From Diphasiastrum complanatum (Eukaryota > Streptophyta > Lycopodiopsida > Lycopodiales > Lycopodiaceae), in NCBI GenBank assembly GCA_029204225.1, contig CM055104.1, forward strand, positions 46,496,933-46,560,932: 64,000 bases of DNA, in the 5' to 3' direction. Shown here one piece after another: positions 44,161 to 56,833 of the stretch. The notes under the pieces are model-generated. The model did not search any database. It saw only the letters and a program-made list of their open reading frames with translations, and was not told the origin of the DNA. The stretch's first letter is position 1; each line of letters opens with the position of its first letter. Position numbers and translations under genes: made by a program.

Positions 44161-46304
44161 CATGAGTGCTTCTTTTCTAGATGTGCAGTGTCATGTGTAG
44201 CATTGAATGCCAATAAGTGTCTATTCGGGGTCCCCTATGGAGTGTTGTTAGGACACGTGATTGCTTTTTATTCCATGACCATTTGAATACTTCGCGTATG
44301 TGATTCCATTTATAACAAAGTAGATCATGTAGCAGCTAGACCTCAACAATCTGCTCTTGGATACCCGGAACGTTTAGCCTTACCTGCCCCACCAAAGCAC
44401 TCCGCTCCTCCTGCCAATTTCATGGAACCAGAACCTTACGAAAGTGCTGAGCAATGGAACTATGGTACTGATCAAGAAGGTGGATTTTTAGGTGGATCTT
44501 CGGAACAGCATGCTATTTATGCTGCCGCTCAACAACAACCTCTAGAAATTGGACCAGAGCACCACTTGGATGCTTTGCATGTGGAGAAAATCACAGAGTT
44601 GCAAAATGTCCAAATAAAAAAAAATTATACCATTATGTTATGACTGTGGTTATGGGCTATAAAGACTGTCCAACAAGACCGAAGCCACCACCAGCTACAG
44701 CACCTGTAAATTTGATAACAATCAAGCAAAGACCAACAGCTCCGAATAAATCAAGTGCACCCTTGATGGTGGTCACTAGAGCACATAAGCAGAAAGAACC
44801 AGTAGTGGATCCAATACCTGCTGATTCTATACTATTGAATGATATACAAACAACATCGGGAGTCTATCCAAATCTTAATGTAGAAAAATGAAGATATCAG
44901 AATATGACGCAGTGGATCAAACATCTGCAAGAAGAAGAGGAGCTTGAGGCTGCTAAAGCAATAGCTGAAGTTCATTCTTCACCATTGCAGCCTCCAAGAA
45001 ATTTGCGTACGGATATGAATGATTAGTTACATCATCATGAAGAACCCTTCAAGATGACTGAACCGAAAGCACCACAAACAGAACTGCTCATGAACATTTT
45101 GTCCAGCAAGATCAATATTTCATTGGGAGAGTTCCTGAAGTTGGTGCCAAAAGCAAAAGAAGTCTTAGCACAAAAGTTAGCTCAAGAAGAATCAGAAGTC
45201 CATTAGGAGCCACTTTTTTGTGCTAGATTTGAAGAATCTAATGAAGTACTCCATGTTGGAGCCGCTTGGGAAAGTGAACAAAAGAATATCACTCTGTCGA
45301 TACAACATAGACAATTTCCTAAGGAAGCAGCTGTGATAGATGGCAATTCAGGAGTTAACTTGATTTCTACAAAACTATGTGCAAAATGGGGCCTTACAAA
45401 GATCAAGCCTACTACTTTTGCTATTAAGCTAGCTGATCAAACAACAGTTCGTCCGTGAGGAATGGTTGAAGATATACCTGTCAGAATTGCAGGAGTACAG
45501 TTCGTCATTACTTTCGTAGTAATGGACTTACCAGAAGCGCCAAATGTCTACCGAGTTCTATTGGGACGTCCATGGTTACGAGTTGCACAAGTAATTCATA
45601 ACTGGGGTACTGGAAAAATCACTTTTGAAAATTGTGAACGTGCAGTTAATGTTGATCCTACAACTTGGACTATCAAACCAGTGGTTCAAAAAGAAGATGA
45701 CAATTCGTCAACAACGGATCATACTTGTGATCGACCAGAGAAAAATTTGGGAGCTCATTACAATTCCCAAACAGATACTGTCCATTGGAATGAAGCTCTT
45801 GCAATGATTGATTGTACAGCAGGATAAAGAAAGTGCCATTCTTATTGGATAAAGGCAAAGGAAAAGTCAAGGATGATTCTACAAGTCAAAATTCCAGTAA
45901 GACATCATCGTCTAGGAAGTCTTCACCTTTGAAGAAGAGTTTATCATCTCAGAAGTCATCACCTCCACGATCAATTCCTGCTAAGAAGGCTAAGCGAAGA
46001 TCCGAGACAAGTCCTTTCGAAAAAGGACAAGCAGATTTAGTCCAGCATGATATGCCTGAACATTTTAAACATTATACACTGGATGATGTAGTTATCATGT
46101 TACCTAAAGCGCATCATGAACCTGAAGAACACGTGCTAGAATCGAAAGAGATTTACGATGGCCCAGCTAGGACGCAGCCAATGAATCTTGTTCAACCAAG
46201 AGAACCGGAAAAGATTGTACAAGTTGGATCACAACTTACTCCTGAACAATATCAAGCACTCCGCATGTTACTTATTAAGTATCAGAATTGCTTTGCATGG
46301 ACTT
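44161..46304 (+). pseudogene. Gypsy G fragment: RT piece, gag tail, protease and linker
   Basis: A gypsy RT piece (VALNANKCLFGVPYGVLLGHV, 44195-44260) is joined out of order to a gag tail (PPKHSAPPANFMEPEPYESA, about 44390). The knuckle region is damaged. This is followed in the same orientation by ASGVYPNL-type linker, protease (AAVIDGNSGVNLISTKLCAK; VYRVLLGRPWL) and the Ser/Lys-rich linker (SSRKSSPLKKSLSSQKSSPP). It ends at YQNCFAWT, just before RT. It is a close relative of the element at 17-27.3 kb and shows the normal gag-protease order that is inverted there. At 46304 it switches abruptly into a copia LTR. Several stops are present (for example after NVEK, RTDMND and EVH). Confidence 0.85.
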
Positions 46305-46918
46305 CCAACTGCCTATCAGCAAGCAACTTTTGAGAAGAACTGGATGAATGCCAGTAGACTCCAGCAGACTGGCAGTCGCATTCGACGACCTAATTACTTA
46401 GTATAAATCAGCTGTTCATACATCTCATTATTAATAATATTGTGAATTGTGAAGGAGTTGAGTGTTATTACATGATGCTTCCTACGCTCTTATCAAGTAG
46501 ATCGTTCACAACCAGAAAGTATTGTAGTTAGCTCTCTATCAAGCTTTCAAGCTTGAACTCTCTTGAGCATTCTAGCTCAATTACTCAGAGATAGCTTTAG
46601 AGTGCACGGTTTCTATCCGCTATTGTTTTGTGCTCATTAGCATCTGGTCTTGTTTTTCTGAATCAAAAATATTTTCTTATTGTGTTCAGTTTGTGTCAGA
46701 ATGCATGCATCTCTGTATTGCTTTTGTAACTGGTAGAAATTGTCTGAGAATTCAATACTTTATGTTTGGCTACGTAGTCACTTAGTATCTAGCAAAAGTT
46801 AGTTGCTAAAGATTGGACGTGATTCCCATCACTACTACTTTGTTTAATTTTTGATAGGCGTAGTCATGCATTGGAAGTAGGAAGTTTTTGCTATTCCATT
46901 GCTCACCTATTTTCGACA
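46305..46918 (+). repeat. Copia A 5' LTR, truncated
   Basis: Aligns to 51337-52024 of the 3' LTR from ACTGCCTATCA onward and ends TTTTCGACA. Relative to the 3' LTR it lacks about 80 bases near 46570 (around TTTAGAGATTTATTTTAGAG) and all of the first 440 or so bases. Confidence 0.85.
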
Positions 46919-46939
46919 TAATATGAGAGCATACTATCA

Positions 46940-46956
46940 TAGTATCAGTGCTAGAT
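46940..46956 (+). promoter_or_regulatory. Degenerate copia A primer-binding site
   Basis: TAGTATCAGTGCTAGAT differs from the copia consensus TGGTATCAGAGCTAG at a few positions and lies about 22 bases after the LTR end, farther than usual. A similar word, ATATGAGAGCATA, lies between LTR and site, as if the region had been partly duplicated. Confidence 0.5.
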
Positions 46957-47179
46957 CACTACTTCTTTATCTGAACTGTCACGATATCAGACTTGTGATC
47001 TCTATCGGGGCCTAATACTATTTTGATATCAGAACGAAAAGCTCTAATACTTGATATTTTTTGCGATATCAAATTGATATCATATTCTTCAGTTCCTTTC
47101 ATCTTTTCAGTATCAGAGAATTGATTTCCAATTGTAGCGCAACATGATATCTCTCTTAACGTCGTCAGACTAAAGTTCC

Positions 47180-50100
47180 AAATGGATTCTCAAAGTAAAG
47201 TGGGTCTTATTGCAGACAAACTGAATGGATCCAATTATCATAAAGATGAAGACCTTGCTAATCGCCAACAAGTTGTGGGGTGTTGTTCCAAGTATCGAAG
47301 TGAAACCTGAAGACGACATAGAAGACTCAAAATGGAAATCGAAGGATGGTAAAGCTTTCGTGCTTATTATCCTCAATATATCATAGACTCAAATTGGCCA
47401 CATAGCTGAAGCTAAAACTTCGAAAGAAGTTTGGGACATCCTGAGCTCACTATATGATGTGAGAGACGTAACTACCAAGTTACACCTACAAAGGAAATTC
47501 TTCACACTCAAGATGTCGAATAATGATCCTCTTCATAATCATATTAACTAGTTTAAGAATCTCTTGCAACAGATGGCTGTTGTCGAATCAATCATAGATG
47601 ATCAAGACACAATCACTATGTTGCTGCAAGAAGATAATCGAAGAAGTCAAGACACTTTGTCTACCTCTTTGTCTCATGCTCTGTGTCAACAAGGGCTCGA
47701 AACGACAAAAGCAGAAATGCTCCAAGCAGTCTACATCGAATCATAAATAGACTCAAAGTCAAGAACAATCCACATTCATTGAAGAAGAAGATGTTTTGTA
47801 GGTATTGCAAGCGCAATAACCATGAGATCCAAGATTGCCGAATTCTCAAAGCAAAGAATGCAACCAAGCAACCTGATCAACAAGTAAATACAGTTACAAC
47901 ATCTCCTGAAGTTGAAATGGATGAAGGCGCTTTTATGGTCAAAGACAAATACACGAATTCGGATGATTTGTGGTTTCTGGATTCCGGAGCTACTCAACAT
48001 ATGACCAATTATCATGAGATTCTCCAATCCTATATGCCTTACAGCACAAAGAAGTATATTCATCTTGGTGATGATAGTACTCACACTATCGAAGGTGAAG
48101 GTACTGCAAGATTGAGATTCCAACATGATCGATTCAAACTACTGTCAAAAGTCTTGTATGTTCTTAAACTCTCTACAAATCTGTTATCAGTAGATTTAGG
48201 TCATAAGCTGGAGTGTGATGCAGAATTACCGATAGGAGTAATATGATCCTTGCACTCGGCAAGAGGCATGGATACCTATATAGATTGGCACATTGTTATT
48301 TTGATTCTAGTCAAGCCTTGAAAATTTCTGTTTTTGTCAATAAAGTATTACTATGGCATCATCACTTAGGACACTTATGGGGACCTATGCAAACTACTTC
48401 ATTGCTAGATGCAAAGTATTTCATTACCTTTATTGATGAATTCTCTAGAAGAACAGCTGTTTATTTTATAAAACATAAATCAAAGGCTTTCATCAAGTTC
48501 AGACAATTCAAAGAGCATGCAGAAAATCAAACTCGCAAACGAATCAAAGCACTGAGGTCAGATAATGGGGGAGAATATATCTCCACTGAATTCAAGGAGT
48601 ACTGCCTTAACAACAACATTGAGAAACAATACATTACCTCCTATTCGCCTCAGTCAAATGGTCTTGTTGAGAGAAAGAACAGAATCTTAGTCGAATCAGC
48701 AAAGTGCATATTATCACATGCGACACTTCCGAAGTCCTTCTGGACTGAAGCTATTTCAACAGCAACTTATATTTAGAACAGATGTCCTACTAAAGGTCTT
48801 TCAAACAAAACACCTTTCAAAGTTTGGACAAGTACCAAACCTTCTCTATCAAACTTACGAGTTTTTAGATGTATTGTTTATGCGCAAATTCTTCACGATC
48901 TTAGGAAGAAGCTCAACTTCAGAGTATCAAATGTATTCTCATCAACTACACTACTTCAGATCAAGCCTACAAGATGTTTGATCCCATCAAATCAAAGATA
49001 TTCACTAATTGGGATGTCATCTTCATCAAAGATCAGTTTATCGACCTCAAAGGAAAAGACAGTGCCCATGTAGCCAACCTGTCAGATTCTCCTAAGATAT
49101 TGAACTTTCCAGTTCCTCGGTCGACTATTTTCATTGAAGGTCCAAGCTCATCTACTCTTGACGAACAACATGTCAACAATGAATCTGAAGATGATGATGT
49201 TGCAGTTCAGCAACTACAGTATGATGAAAATGATCAACTTCTTGTATTTCCCAGAAGATCATCAAGAGCTAGCAGACCACCTAACAGGTATATCGACGAG
49301 TCTACAACTTACCTTGTTCACGAGCCGACAATTCTCGAAGAGGCACTCAGTCAGCTTGATTCAGAGCTCTAGAAAGAAGCTATGGATAAAGAGTATTCAT
49401 CTCTTGTCAAGAACCAGACATGGACAATTGTCTGGACAATTGTCGAATTACCTCCTAGCAAAAACGTAGTTGATTGCAAATGGATTTTTAAAGTCAAGTA
49501 CAAAGCAGACGGAAGCATCGACAAAAAAAAAGCCCCACTTGTCGCCAGAGGATTTTCTCAGGTATACAACGTCGATTACACTGAGACTTTTAGTCCAGTA
49601 GTCAAGCATTCTTCTATTCGACTTTTTATTATCGTTTGTTGATGCAGCAGATTTGGAAATACATCAAATGGATGTACAAACAACATATCTCAATGGAGTT
49701 ATCAAAGAAGACATTTACATGGTGCAACTCGAAGGTTATATTATCGAGGGTAAACACAATCATGTGTGTAAACTCCATAAGGCACTTTATGGCTTGAAGC
49801 AATCTGCTCGAGCATGGTTTCAAAGGATCAATATTTTTCTTATTGATCATGGCTACACACCTAGCTCTTCAAATTCGAATGTTTACTTCAAAACAGTGCA
49901 TCAGTCTTTTATCATTATCACTTTGTACGTGGACGACACATTGCTCTTTAGAAACGGTATTGATCTCATAAAAGAAGACAAGACAATGCTATCTTCTGAA
50001 TTCGACATGACCGATCTGGGCGAAGCTCATTTTTGCCTTGGAATTCAGATCCACAAAGACATAAATCAAAAGTTGATCTACATTATTCAACAAAGGTACA

Positions 50101-50830
50101 TCTACAATATGTTAGTCAAATATGAATTGCAAGTTAGCTCTCTCACCAATGGAACCAGGTTTCAAATTGTCAAAGGACCAGTGTCCTCAAACAATTCAAG
50201 AGAAGGAGCAGATGCGTGAGTATCCTTACCATTCTATTATAGGATCTCTTATGTATGCAATGATCTGTACCAAGCTAGACATAGCTTTTGCAGTCAGCTC
50301 TTTAAATCAGTATATGACCAACCTTGGTGTAACACATTGGAAGGCTCTTATTAGAGCCATGAGATATCTTTGAGCTACTATGGACTTTTGCATTTGTTAT
50401 GGAACAGTCGACAATGACAAACTCAATTCACTCATTGGTTTTACAGCTCGTGAATCTACTTCCGGATTTACATTCTTCCTCAACAATGGTCTGTTTCCTG
50501 GAACAGTCACAAGCAATCTTTGATAGCTCTATCTTCTACAGAAGCAGAGTATATCGCAGTCTCACAAGCTACAAAGGAAGTGATTTGGTTGAGAAACTTA
50601 CTCTCAGATATCAGTCTGAATCAATATGTCTTAACATTATTATTTTGTGATAATCAAAGTGCCATTGCCTTGTTAGCCAACCCTAGATTTCATTCTAGGA
50701 GTAAGCACACTGAACTGAAGTATCACTATGTCAGAAGCAAAGTTCTCGACGAAGAGGTCAGATTGCAGGATTGTCGAACGCAAGATATGACAACGAATAT
50801 TTTTACTAAGCTCGGATGCACATAGAAAGT
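47180..50830 (+). pseudogene. Copia A gag-pol
   Basis: Gag starts MDSQSKVGLIADKLNGSNYH (47181) and shifts at once. It continues SLYDVRDVTTKLHLQRKFFT to the knuckle CRYCKRNNHEIQDC (47798-47839). Protease WFLDSGATQHMT (about 47970) is intact. Integrase has lost its HHCC finger: LLWHHHLGHL is joined directly to WGPMQTTSLLDAKYFITFI. The core keeps RSDNGGE and SPQSNGLVERKN. RT keeps EIHQMDVQTTYLNGVIKEDI, LYGLKQSARAWFQRI and the YVDD box (about 49930). RNase H keeps STEAEYIAVSQATKEVIWLR and SRSKHTELKYHYVRSKVLDE. It ends near 50822. Stops occur at about 47350, 48775 and 49372, with shifts at about 48800-48970, 49640 and 50370. Confidence 0.9.
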
Positions 50831-50886
50831 TTTGTGCAGAACTAAGTGTAAAGGTAAAGGCATTCATGGATTCAGATTAAAAGAAG

Positions 50887-52024
50887 TGTTGGAATATTCT
50901 CCTTCCTACTAATCAACTTATCAGTTTTTAATCTTCATCCAACTATTTATCCAATACTGCGGATTTTCTCGTGTTTTATATAGTCTGTAGAATTACAAGT
51001 GTTTTTACATAGTCTGCAGAAATACATGGAGTTTGACAATTGTGTTTGATTTTCTCTCTCTACAAAAACCCGACAGTGTCGTCTTTCTCGCATTTTTCAC
51101 CTGTCAGGAATTGCGAGTAAAAATGCAATGTTGCATTTTTCAAAGTGCCTTAAATGTTAAGGAAATGACTTTGGCAAAGTGTGGGGCTACTCCAATATTC
51201 AAGAAATGAGATTTTGAGACACTATCAAATTTCTCACAAAAGTTGCATTTTTTACTTGTGGCAGTTTACGTTCATTTATGCAGAGTGGTAGTTTACATTC
51301 ATTTATGCAGACAGATTGTTTACGGCCAATTGTCACTGCTTATCAACTAGCAACTTCTTAAAAGAACTCGATGAATGCCAGCAGACTCCAACCAACTGGT
51401 AGTTGTATTCGACGACCTACTTACTTAGTATAAATCAGCTGTTCATACATCTCATTATTAATAATATTGTGAATTGTGAAGGAGTTGAGTGCTATTACAC
51501 AACGGTTCCTGCACTCTTATCAAGTAGATCGTTCACAACCAGAAAGTATTGTAGTTAGCTCTCTATCAAGCTTTCAAGCTTGAACTCTCTTGAGCATTTT
51601 AACTCAATCTTTTAGAGATTTATTTTAGAGTTGCTATTGTGCTACTGCTTATCAGCAGAGTCGCTTATTTTGGACTTATTCTTAGTTACTCAGAGATAGC
51701 TTTAGAGTGTGTGGTTTCTATCCGCTATTGTTTTGCACTCATTAGCATCTGATCTTGTTTTTCTGAATCAATATTATTTCCTTATTGCGTTCAGTTTGTG
51801 TTAGAATGCATGCATCTCTGTATTACTTTTGTAACTGGTATAAAATTGTTTGAGAATTCAATACTTTATGTTTGGCTACATAATCACTTAGTATCTAGCG
51901 AAAGTTAGTTGCTAAAGATTGGATGTGATTCCCATCACTACTGCTTTGTTCAATTTTTGATAGGCGTAGGCATGCATTGGAAGTAGGAAGTTTCCGCTAT
52001 TCCATTACTCACCTATTTCCGACA
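50887..52024 (+). repeat. Copia A 3' LTR
   Basis: 1138 bases, TGTTGGAA...TTTCCGACA, with imperfect inverted ends. The weak polypurine tract AGATTAAAAGAAG lies immediately before it. It includes CCCGACAGTGTCGTCTTTCT and TTTTTCACCTGTCAGG motifs (about 51068-51110) like those in the other copia LTRs. Confidence 0.9.
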
Positions 52025-53276
52025 CTAAACAGTCTTGACATACATGTAACTCGACCTTATTATCAGGATAGTCTAGATGAAGAACAATAGAATGTTTAGA
52101 CATTTGCTGTACAGAAGCATGATTCAAATGACCAAGTCTATAATGCCAAAGTAAACTTCTATTTGCTTGAATTGAAGTACTGAGTGCCTGACTAGAGGCA
52201 AAAAAGCAATGACTTAATCTATACAAGTATCCATGTCTCTTTTCGAGTGCTAGGATCTTGCCAGTCCTATCAACTACTTTGCACTGATCACATTCAAATT
52301 CTACCTTATGTCCTAGATCTGTGATTATGCTTACAGAGAGCAGATGTGTAGACAGATTGGGTACATACAGGACTTTAGAAAGTAGCTTAGACTGATCATT
52401 TGCAAAGCTTAATCTTATAGTACCTTCACCTTTGATAGCTTGTGTGCTATTGTCGCTAAGGTGAATGTACTTGTTGGTACTATAGGGTGTATAGGACTCG
52501 AAACAGCTAATGAGGTTGGTCATATGCTGAGTGGCACTAGAATCCAGGAACCAAGAATTGTCGTTGGATGCTCCTTGATGGCTGGTCATGAAGGCATCAT
52601 GATTTGCTTCTTGAATAGGCTGTGGAGCTTCTGTAGCTGCATTGGCCAATTGATTTGACTGTCCCTTGTTGTTGTTCTTTGTTTGTAGTATCTGGCAGTC
52701 TTGAATCTTGTGGTTGTTTCTCTTGCAGTATCTACAGAACAACTTCTTCTTAGTCTGCGAGTTTGACTGTTCCTTGTGTTGTGTCAATTTTTGGTCTTGC
52801 TTTGATTGCTTCGGGCCTTTCTTCTTCTTTTGCTTAGTTGTGCCTCTGTTGGTGTACAAAGCATGAAAATTAGCCGAGGAACTGGTGGCTTCATTCCTCC
52901 ACTTGTCTTCCTGCAACAACATTGCAATGACTCTTGAAAGAGTCAGCTCTGGATGCGTTGTGATGATCATCACCCAGCTGTCGTATGAGCTTGACAAGCT
53001 TGTAAGCAGTTGCATTACTGCGTCTTGATCATCCATGACAGATCCGAAAGCGGCCATTTGCTTTAGTAGGTTCTTAAACTGGTTGATGTGATTCTACAGG
53101 GAATCACCATTCGCCATCTTGAGGGAACAAAATTTCTTCCTGAGATGTAGCTTGGAAGCTATCTCGCACTTCGTATAATGTGCTCAAATGTCCCGGACTT
53201 TCTTGGATGTCTGAGCTTCGGACACACGACCGATCTGAGTATCTAAAATGTTGAGGATGATCAACGCAAATGCTTT
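52025..53276 (-). pseudogene. Copia B gag-protease-integrase start (left part)
   Basis: The minus frame from 53057 reads MAAFGSVMDDQDAVMQLLTS, knuckle CRYCKRNNHKIQDC, and protease WFLDSSATQHMT (the usual DSGA is DSSA). The integrase finger follows (LLWHYRLGHLNHAS to LHVCQDCLV), where it is cut by the copia A 3' LTR at 52024. Upstream gag (RKKFCSLKMANG, KAFALIILNI) is in other frames up to 53276. There copia C interrupts it, and the start of gag resumes at 56834. The downstream integrase core and RT are absent. Confidence 0.88.
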
Positions 53277-54143
53277 TGATGGGGCAAGGGAGATAGAAGA
53301 ACACGAACAAAGAAAAGAGCAGGAATATTGCGGAACAGCTCTCCCATTACAATCAGATGATAGATGAAAAAACAATCTAATAGAAAGCTTATGCTAAATA
53401 TAATCACAGCCTTAAGTGTTCAAAATTGCCCAACAGGATCTTTGAGAAGTGGCTAGGAACGTTTTTCGTTCTCAATAGATGACCTTCGACATTTTCTCTC
53501 TCTTCAGGATTTTGTGAAAAAGCCGAAGGTGTCCTCAAAAAGACAAAGGTGCCCCTTAAAAAGACGAAGGTGTCTTTAAAATAGTTTAGCTCATGAAAAT
53601 AGATGACCTTTGAAATTTTTTTCTCTCTTTGCATTTTTCAGGAAAATGTGAAAAAATTGAAGGTGTTAAAAACAGTTAAACTTTTGAACTATGCTAGTTT
53701 CGCATTTCGAGAAAATGCAAAAAAGACGACACTATGAAAAACATAGTTCATTTTTGCAGACTGTCGCGACACTTAGAGTATTTATGTAGACTATCGCAAA
53801 AGTAATGTATTTCTGCAGACCTGTTCTAAATGCAAGTTTGTGGAAGTCCTTGAAGATGGCCAAGTCTTCAATGACTTCAAGTTATTAAACTTAACATCTG
53901 AACTTGAAATTATGATAGGATTGGTTTATCTTTGCTGGACATCAACCAGAAGCCCGTTGTAGACGTTCTTCAAATCAATTGGTTGTCTAAGTTTGTGATT
54001 CCCGCAGGTATCAGATGAGCAGACGTAGAACCAAAGTTGGTTTCACCTGACCCTAGATCAATGATCAATAAACGTGCATGAATAATCATGAATTAGAAAT
54101 TAGTCATTCACCAAGGAGACAACCGTGAGCTTAATTTCCAACA
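53277..54143 (-). repeat. Copia C 3' LTR
   Basis: 867 bases. Contains repeated GACCTTCG(A/G).ATTTT and GCGAAAAAG.CGAAGGTG words (53480-53660) and CTGTCGCGACACTTA (53762). It matches 56163-56833. Confidence 0.9.
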
Positions 54144-54169
54144 GTCCCCCTTAAGGTCACGGTTGGTGC

Positions 54170-55870
54170 CTTGGTATCTTCGTTAGGTTCAGCATGTTGA
54201 AGAACTTCTGATGCTTAATCCTGGGAAGCGCTTTGGTGAAGATGTTTGCGACCATTTCTATTGTGGAGCAGTATTGAAGGATCACTTGCCCTGAGAAATC
54301 TTTCTCCCAAATGAAATGATACTAGATTTCTATGTGCTTGGATTTGCCATGAAATTTGGAATTCAGTGATAGTGAAATACAACTCAAGTTGTCGTTAGAG
54401 AGGTATTCACTGCCACCATCAGTTCGGAGTGCTTTCACTTTTGTAGACGTTTGTGTCTCAGCCATGGCCTTGAATCTCTTGAAGCATTCAAAGGCTTCAG
54501 ATTTGTGCTTAATGAACATGACTGTAGACCATCTAGAATAATCATCTATGAAAGTAATAAAATAGATTGCATCTCCTAAGGACGGAGTTGGAATTGGACC
54601 ACAAAGATCGCTATGTACAAGATCCAATACATGCTTTGTTTTGATGGAATGTGATTTGGGAAACTTGCTTCTAGAGTGTTTGTCGTAGATGCATGATTCA
54701 CAAGAGAAAGATTTTCTAACTAATGAAGAGGATAAATACAATCCATCAACTAAGTTATTACAATGCATATACGAAAGTGATCTTGTATTCGCGTGTCCAA
54801 ATCGACTATGCCACAAAATAGCATTATCGTTTACATTTTCATTAGTGATACTAGCTAATGCAACTGAATTAGAGAGTACATAAAGATTTCTGACTCTAGT
54901 GCATGTAGTCAAAGTAGTGTCTTCCTCGAATATTGTACACTGCTCAGATGAGAAAGTAATAGTGTAGCCCTCATCAGTTATCTTAGAGACTGATAACAGG
55001 TTCTTTGGTAGCTGAGGAACGTGAAGGATGTTGGGAGCACAAATAGATAGATAGTTGTTGAATGTGATCTTGACTGTTCCTTTGCCTTCCACGTGTATGG
55101 TGCTTGAATCTCCGAGGTAGATGAATTGATCTCTGCTATAAGCTGCATACTCGGTAAACCATTCTTGCGAGAGGTCATGTGTTGGGTAGCGTCGCTGTCC
55201 AGGTACCAGCTATCATAGTCTTCGTTGTTGTTGTTGTAAGCCATTAGCAAATGTGTATATTCCTCCTTGAATTCCGTCGCCTTGGAGGAGTCTGACTGCT
55301 TTTGTTGTTGCTTCTTTGCCTCGTTGTAGATCCGGATACAACACTCCTTGATGTCGTGATTGGCTCTCTTGCAATATCTGCAAAAAAGCTTCTTGCGCGA
55401 TCCACCATGCTCAGCTTGAGTGTGAGGCTTCTGTTGTTGCTGTTGCACTTGATTCTTGCCCTTGGAATAGTCTTTCTTCTTGGTGTACAGGGCCATGGAT
55501 TTGTGTTTGATGGACAGGCTGCTAGTCTTTTTCCACATTTCTTCTTGAAGAAGATGACCGATGACCTTTTAAAGAGTGAGGTCGGGTTGTTTGGAGATCA
55601 TCACCACAAAGTGTTCATACGACTTTGGAAGAGAAGAAAGCAAGGTCATAACGACATCATCATCTTGAATAGAACATCCTACAACTGATAAAGCTATTGA
55701 TGTGAGAAGTGATTGCAGTAGAATCAAACATGCTAAGAGTAAAGAACTTCCTTCTAAGATGTAATCTAGTGGTTACATCATGAGTCTCATAGAGATTTGA
55801 TAACAAATCTAATGCATCCTTAGAGGTTTTGCATGTGTTAACGTGAGATATTTGGGAGTCAGCCAGACAA
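54170..55870 (-). pseudogene. Copia C gag-protease-integrase fused to RNase H tail
   Basis: Read on the minus strand: gag (LLSNLYETHDVTTRLHLRRK, about 55800-55720), knuckle CRYCKRANHDIKEC (about 55390), and protease WYLDSDATQHMTS (about 55200; DSGA changed to DSDA). The integrase finger (ILWHSRFGHANTRSLSYMHC ... CESCIYDKHS) is followed by the core VHSDLCGPIPTPSLGDAIYF and RTDGGSEYLS. At about 54395 this joins SLNSKFHGKSKHIEI and VANIFTKALPRIKHQKFFNM, the end of RNase H. Integrase C-terminus, all of RT and most of RNase H are deleted. Gag is of a different family from copia A, B and D. Confidence 0.88.
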
Positions 55871-56162
55871 TAACAATTATAACAAAAAATGGTGGCGTAA
55901 CTAAGATGCTCAAAATCATATGTCTCATGGACGGAGCGTTTCAGATAATATGTGCTGGGATGATCTATTTATAGATTGCATCCATGTACTAACTACATTA
56001 AATGTTTGTCATCTAATTAGGCAAGCCATTGTACTTGGAAGTATATGGCTTTTGTGACAACTGTACATAGTGTATATTGTCAACCCGTAGGGAATGTTGA
56101 TGTGAATGAGGTCGTCGCAAATTCTCTCACTTCGCATTTTACGTGAAGTGGTTTTCTCTCAC

Positions 56163-56833
56163 TTCGCAAATTTCAGGAAGTGGCTGGGAACGTTCTTCGT
56201 TCAAAATAGACAACCTTCGGCATTTTCTCTCTCTTCAAGATTTTGCGAAAAAGGCGAAGGTGCTTTCAAAACAATTTAACTCATGAAAATAGATGACCTT
56301 CGGGAATTTTTTCTCTCTTCGCATTTTTTGAGAAAATGCGAAAAAGCCGAAGGTGTTAAAAACAATTAAACTTTTGAACTATGCTAGTTTCGCATTTCAG
56401 AGAAATGTGAAAAAGGCGACACTGTGGAAAACATGGTTCATTTCTACAGACTGTCGCGACACTTAAAGTATTTGTACAGACTGTCACGAAAGTAATGTAT
56501 TTCTGCAGACTTGTTCTAAATGCAAGTTTATGGAAGTCCTTGAAGATGGCCAAGTCTTCAATGACGTCAAGTTATTAAACTTAACATCTGAACTTGAAAT
56601 TATGATAGGATTGGTTACTCTTTGCTGGAGATCAGCCGGAAGCCCGTTGTAGATGTTCTTCGAATAAATTGGCTGTCTAAGTTTGTGATTCCTGCAGGTA
56701 TCAAATGAGCAGATGTAGAACCAAAGTTGGTTTCACCTGACCCTAGGTCAATGATCAATAAACGTGCCGGAAGAATCATGAATTAGAAATTAGTCATTCA
56801 CCAAGGAGACAACTGTGGGCTTAATTTTCAACA
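56163..56833 (-). repeat. Copia C 5' LTR, truncated
   Basis: Matches 53432-54143 with moderate divergence, including a shorter GAAGGTG repeat region. The adjoining 55930-56162 does not match the missing 155 bases of the LTR. Confidence 0.85.

Larger units (their letters stand above)
46305..52024 (+). mobile_element. Copia A, nearly full length, 5' LTR truncated
   Basis: The 5' LTR remnant is 46305-46918, followed by a degraded primer site, gag from about 47180, protease, integrase, RT and RNase H to about 50830. The 3' LTR is 50887-52024. The 5' LTR lacks about 440 bases of U3 and is fused to gypsy fragment G. The 3' LTR abuts copia B on the opposite strand. No TSD can be tested, since neither flank is the original target. 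Nonsense codons and shifts affect gag and pol, but all catalytic domains can be traced. It belongs to the same family as copia D and B. Confidence 0.92.
53277..56833 (-). mobile_element. Copia C, nested in copia B gag, TSD GCTTT
   Basis: The left (3') LTR is 53277-54143, beginning TGATGGGG and ending TTTCCAACA as read on the plus strand. The right LTR remnant ends TTTTCAACA at 56833. GCTTT at 53272-53276 and at 56834-56838 is a perfect 5-bp duplication. Joining the flanks restores the gag reading DGKAFALIILN of copia B. The polypurine tract (minus AAGGGGGAC) lies at 54144-54156. The right LTR matches the left only from about 56163 to the end, so its U5 part and the primer site are missing. 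The interior encodes gag, protease and integrase fused to the RNase H tail. It is a deletion derivative and cannot act alone. Confidence 0.93.
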
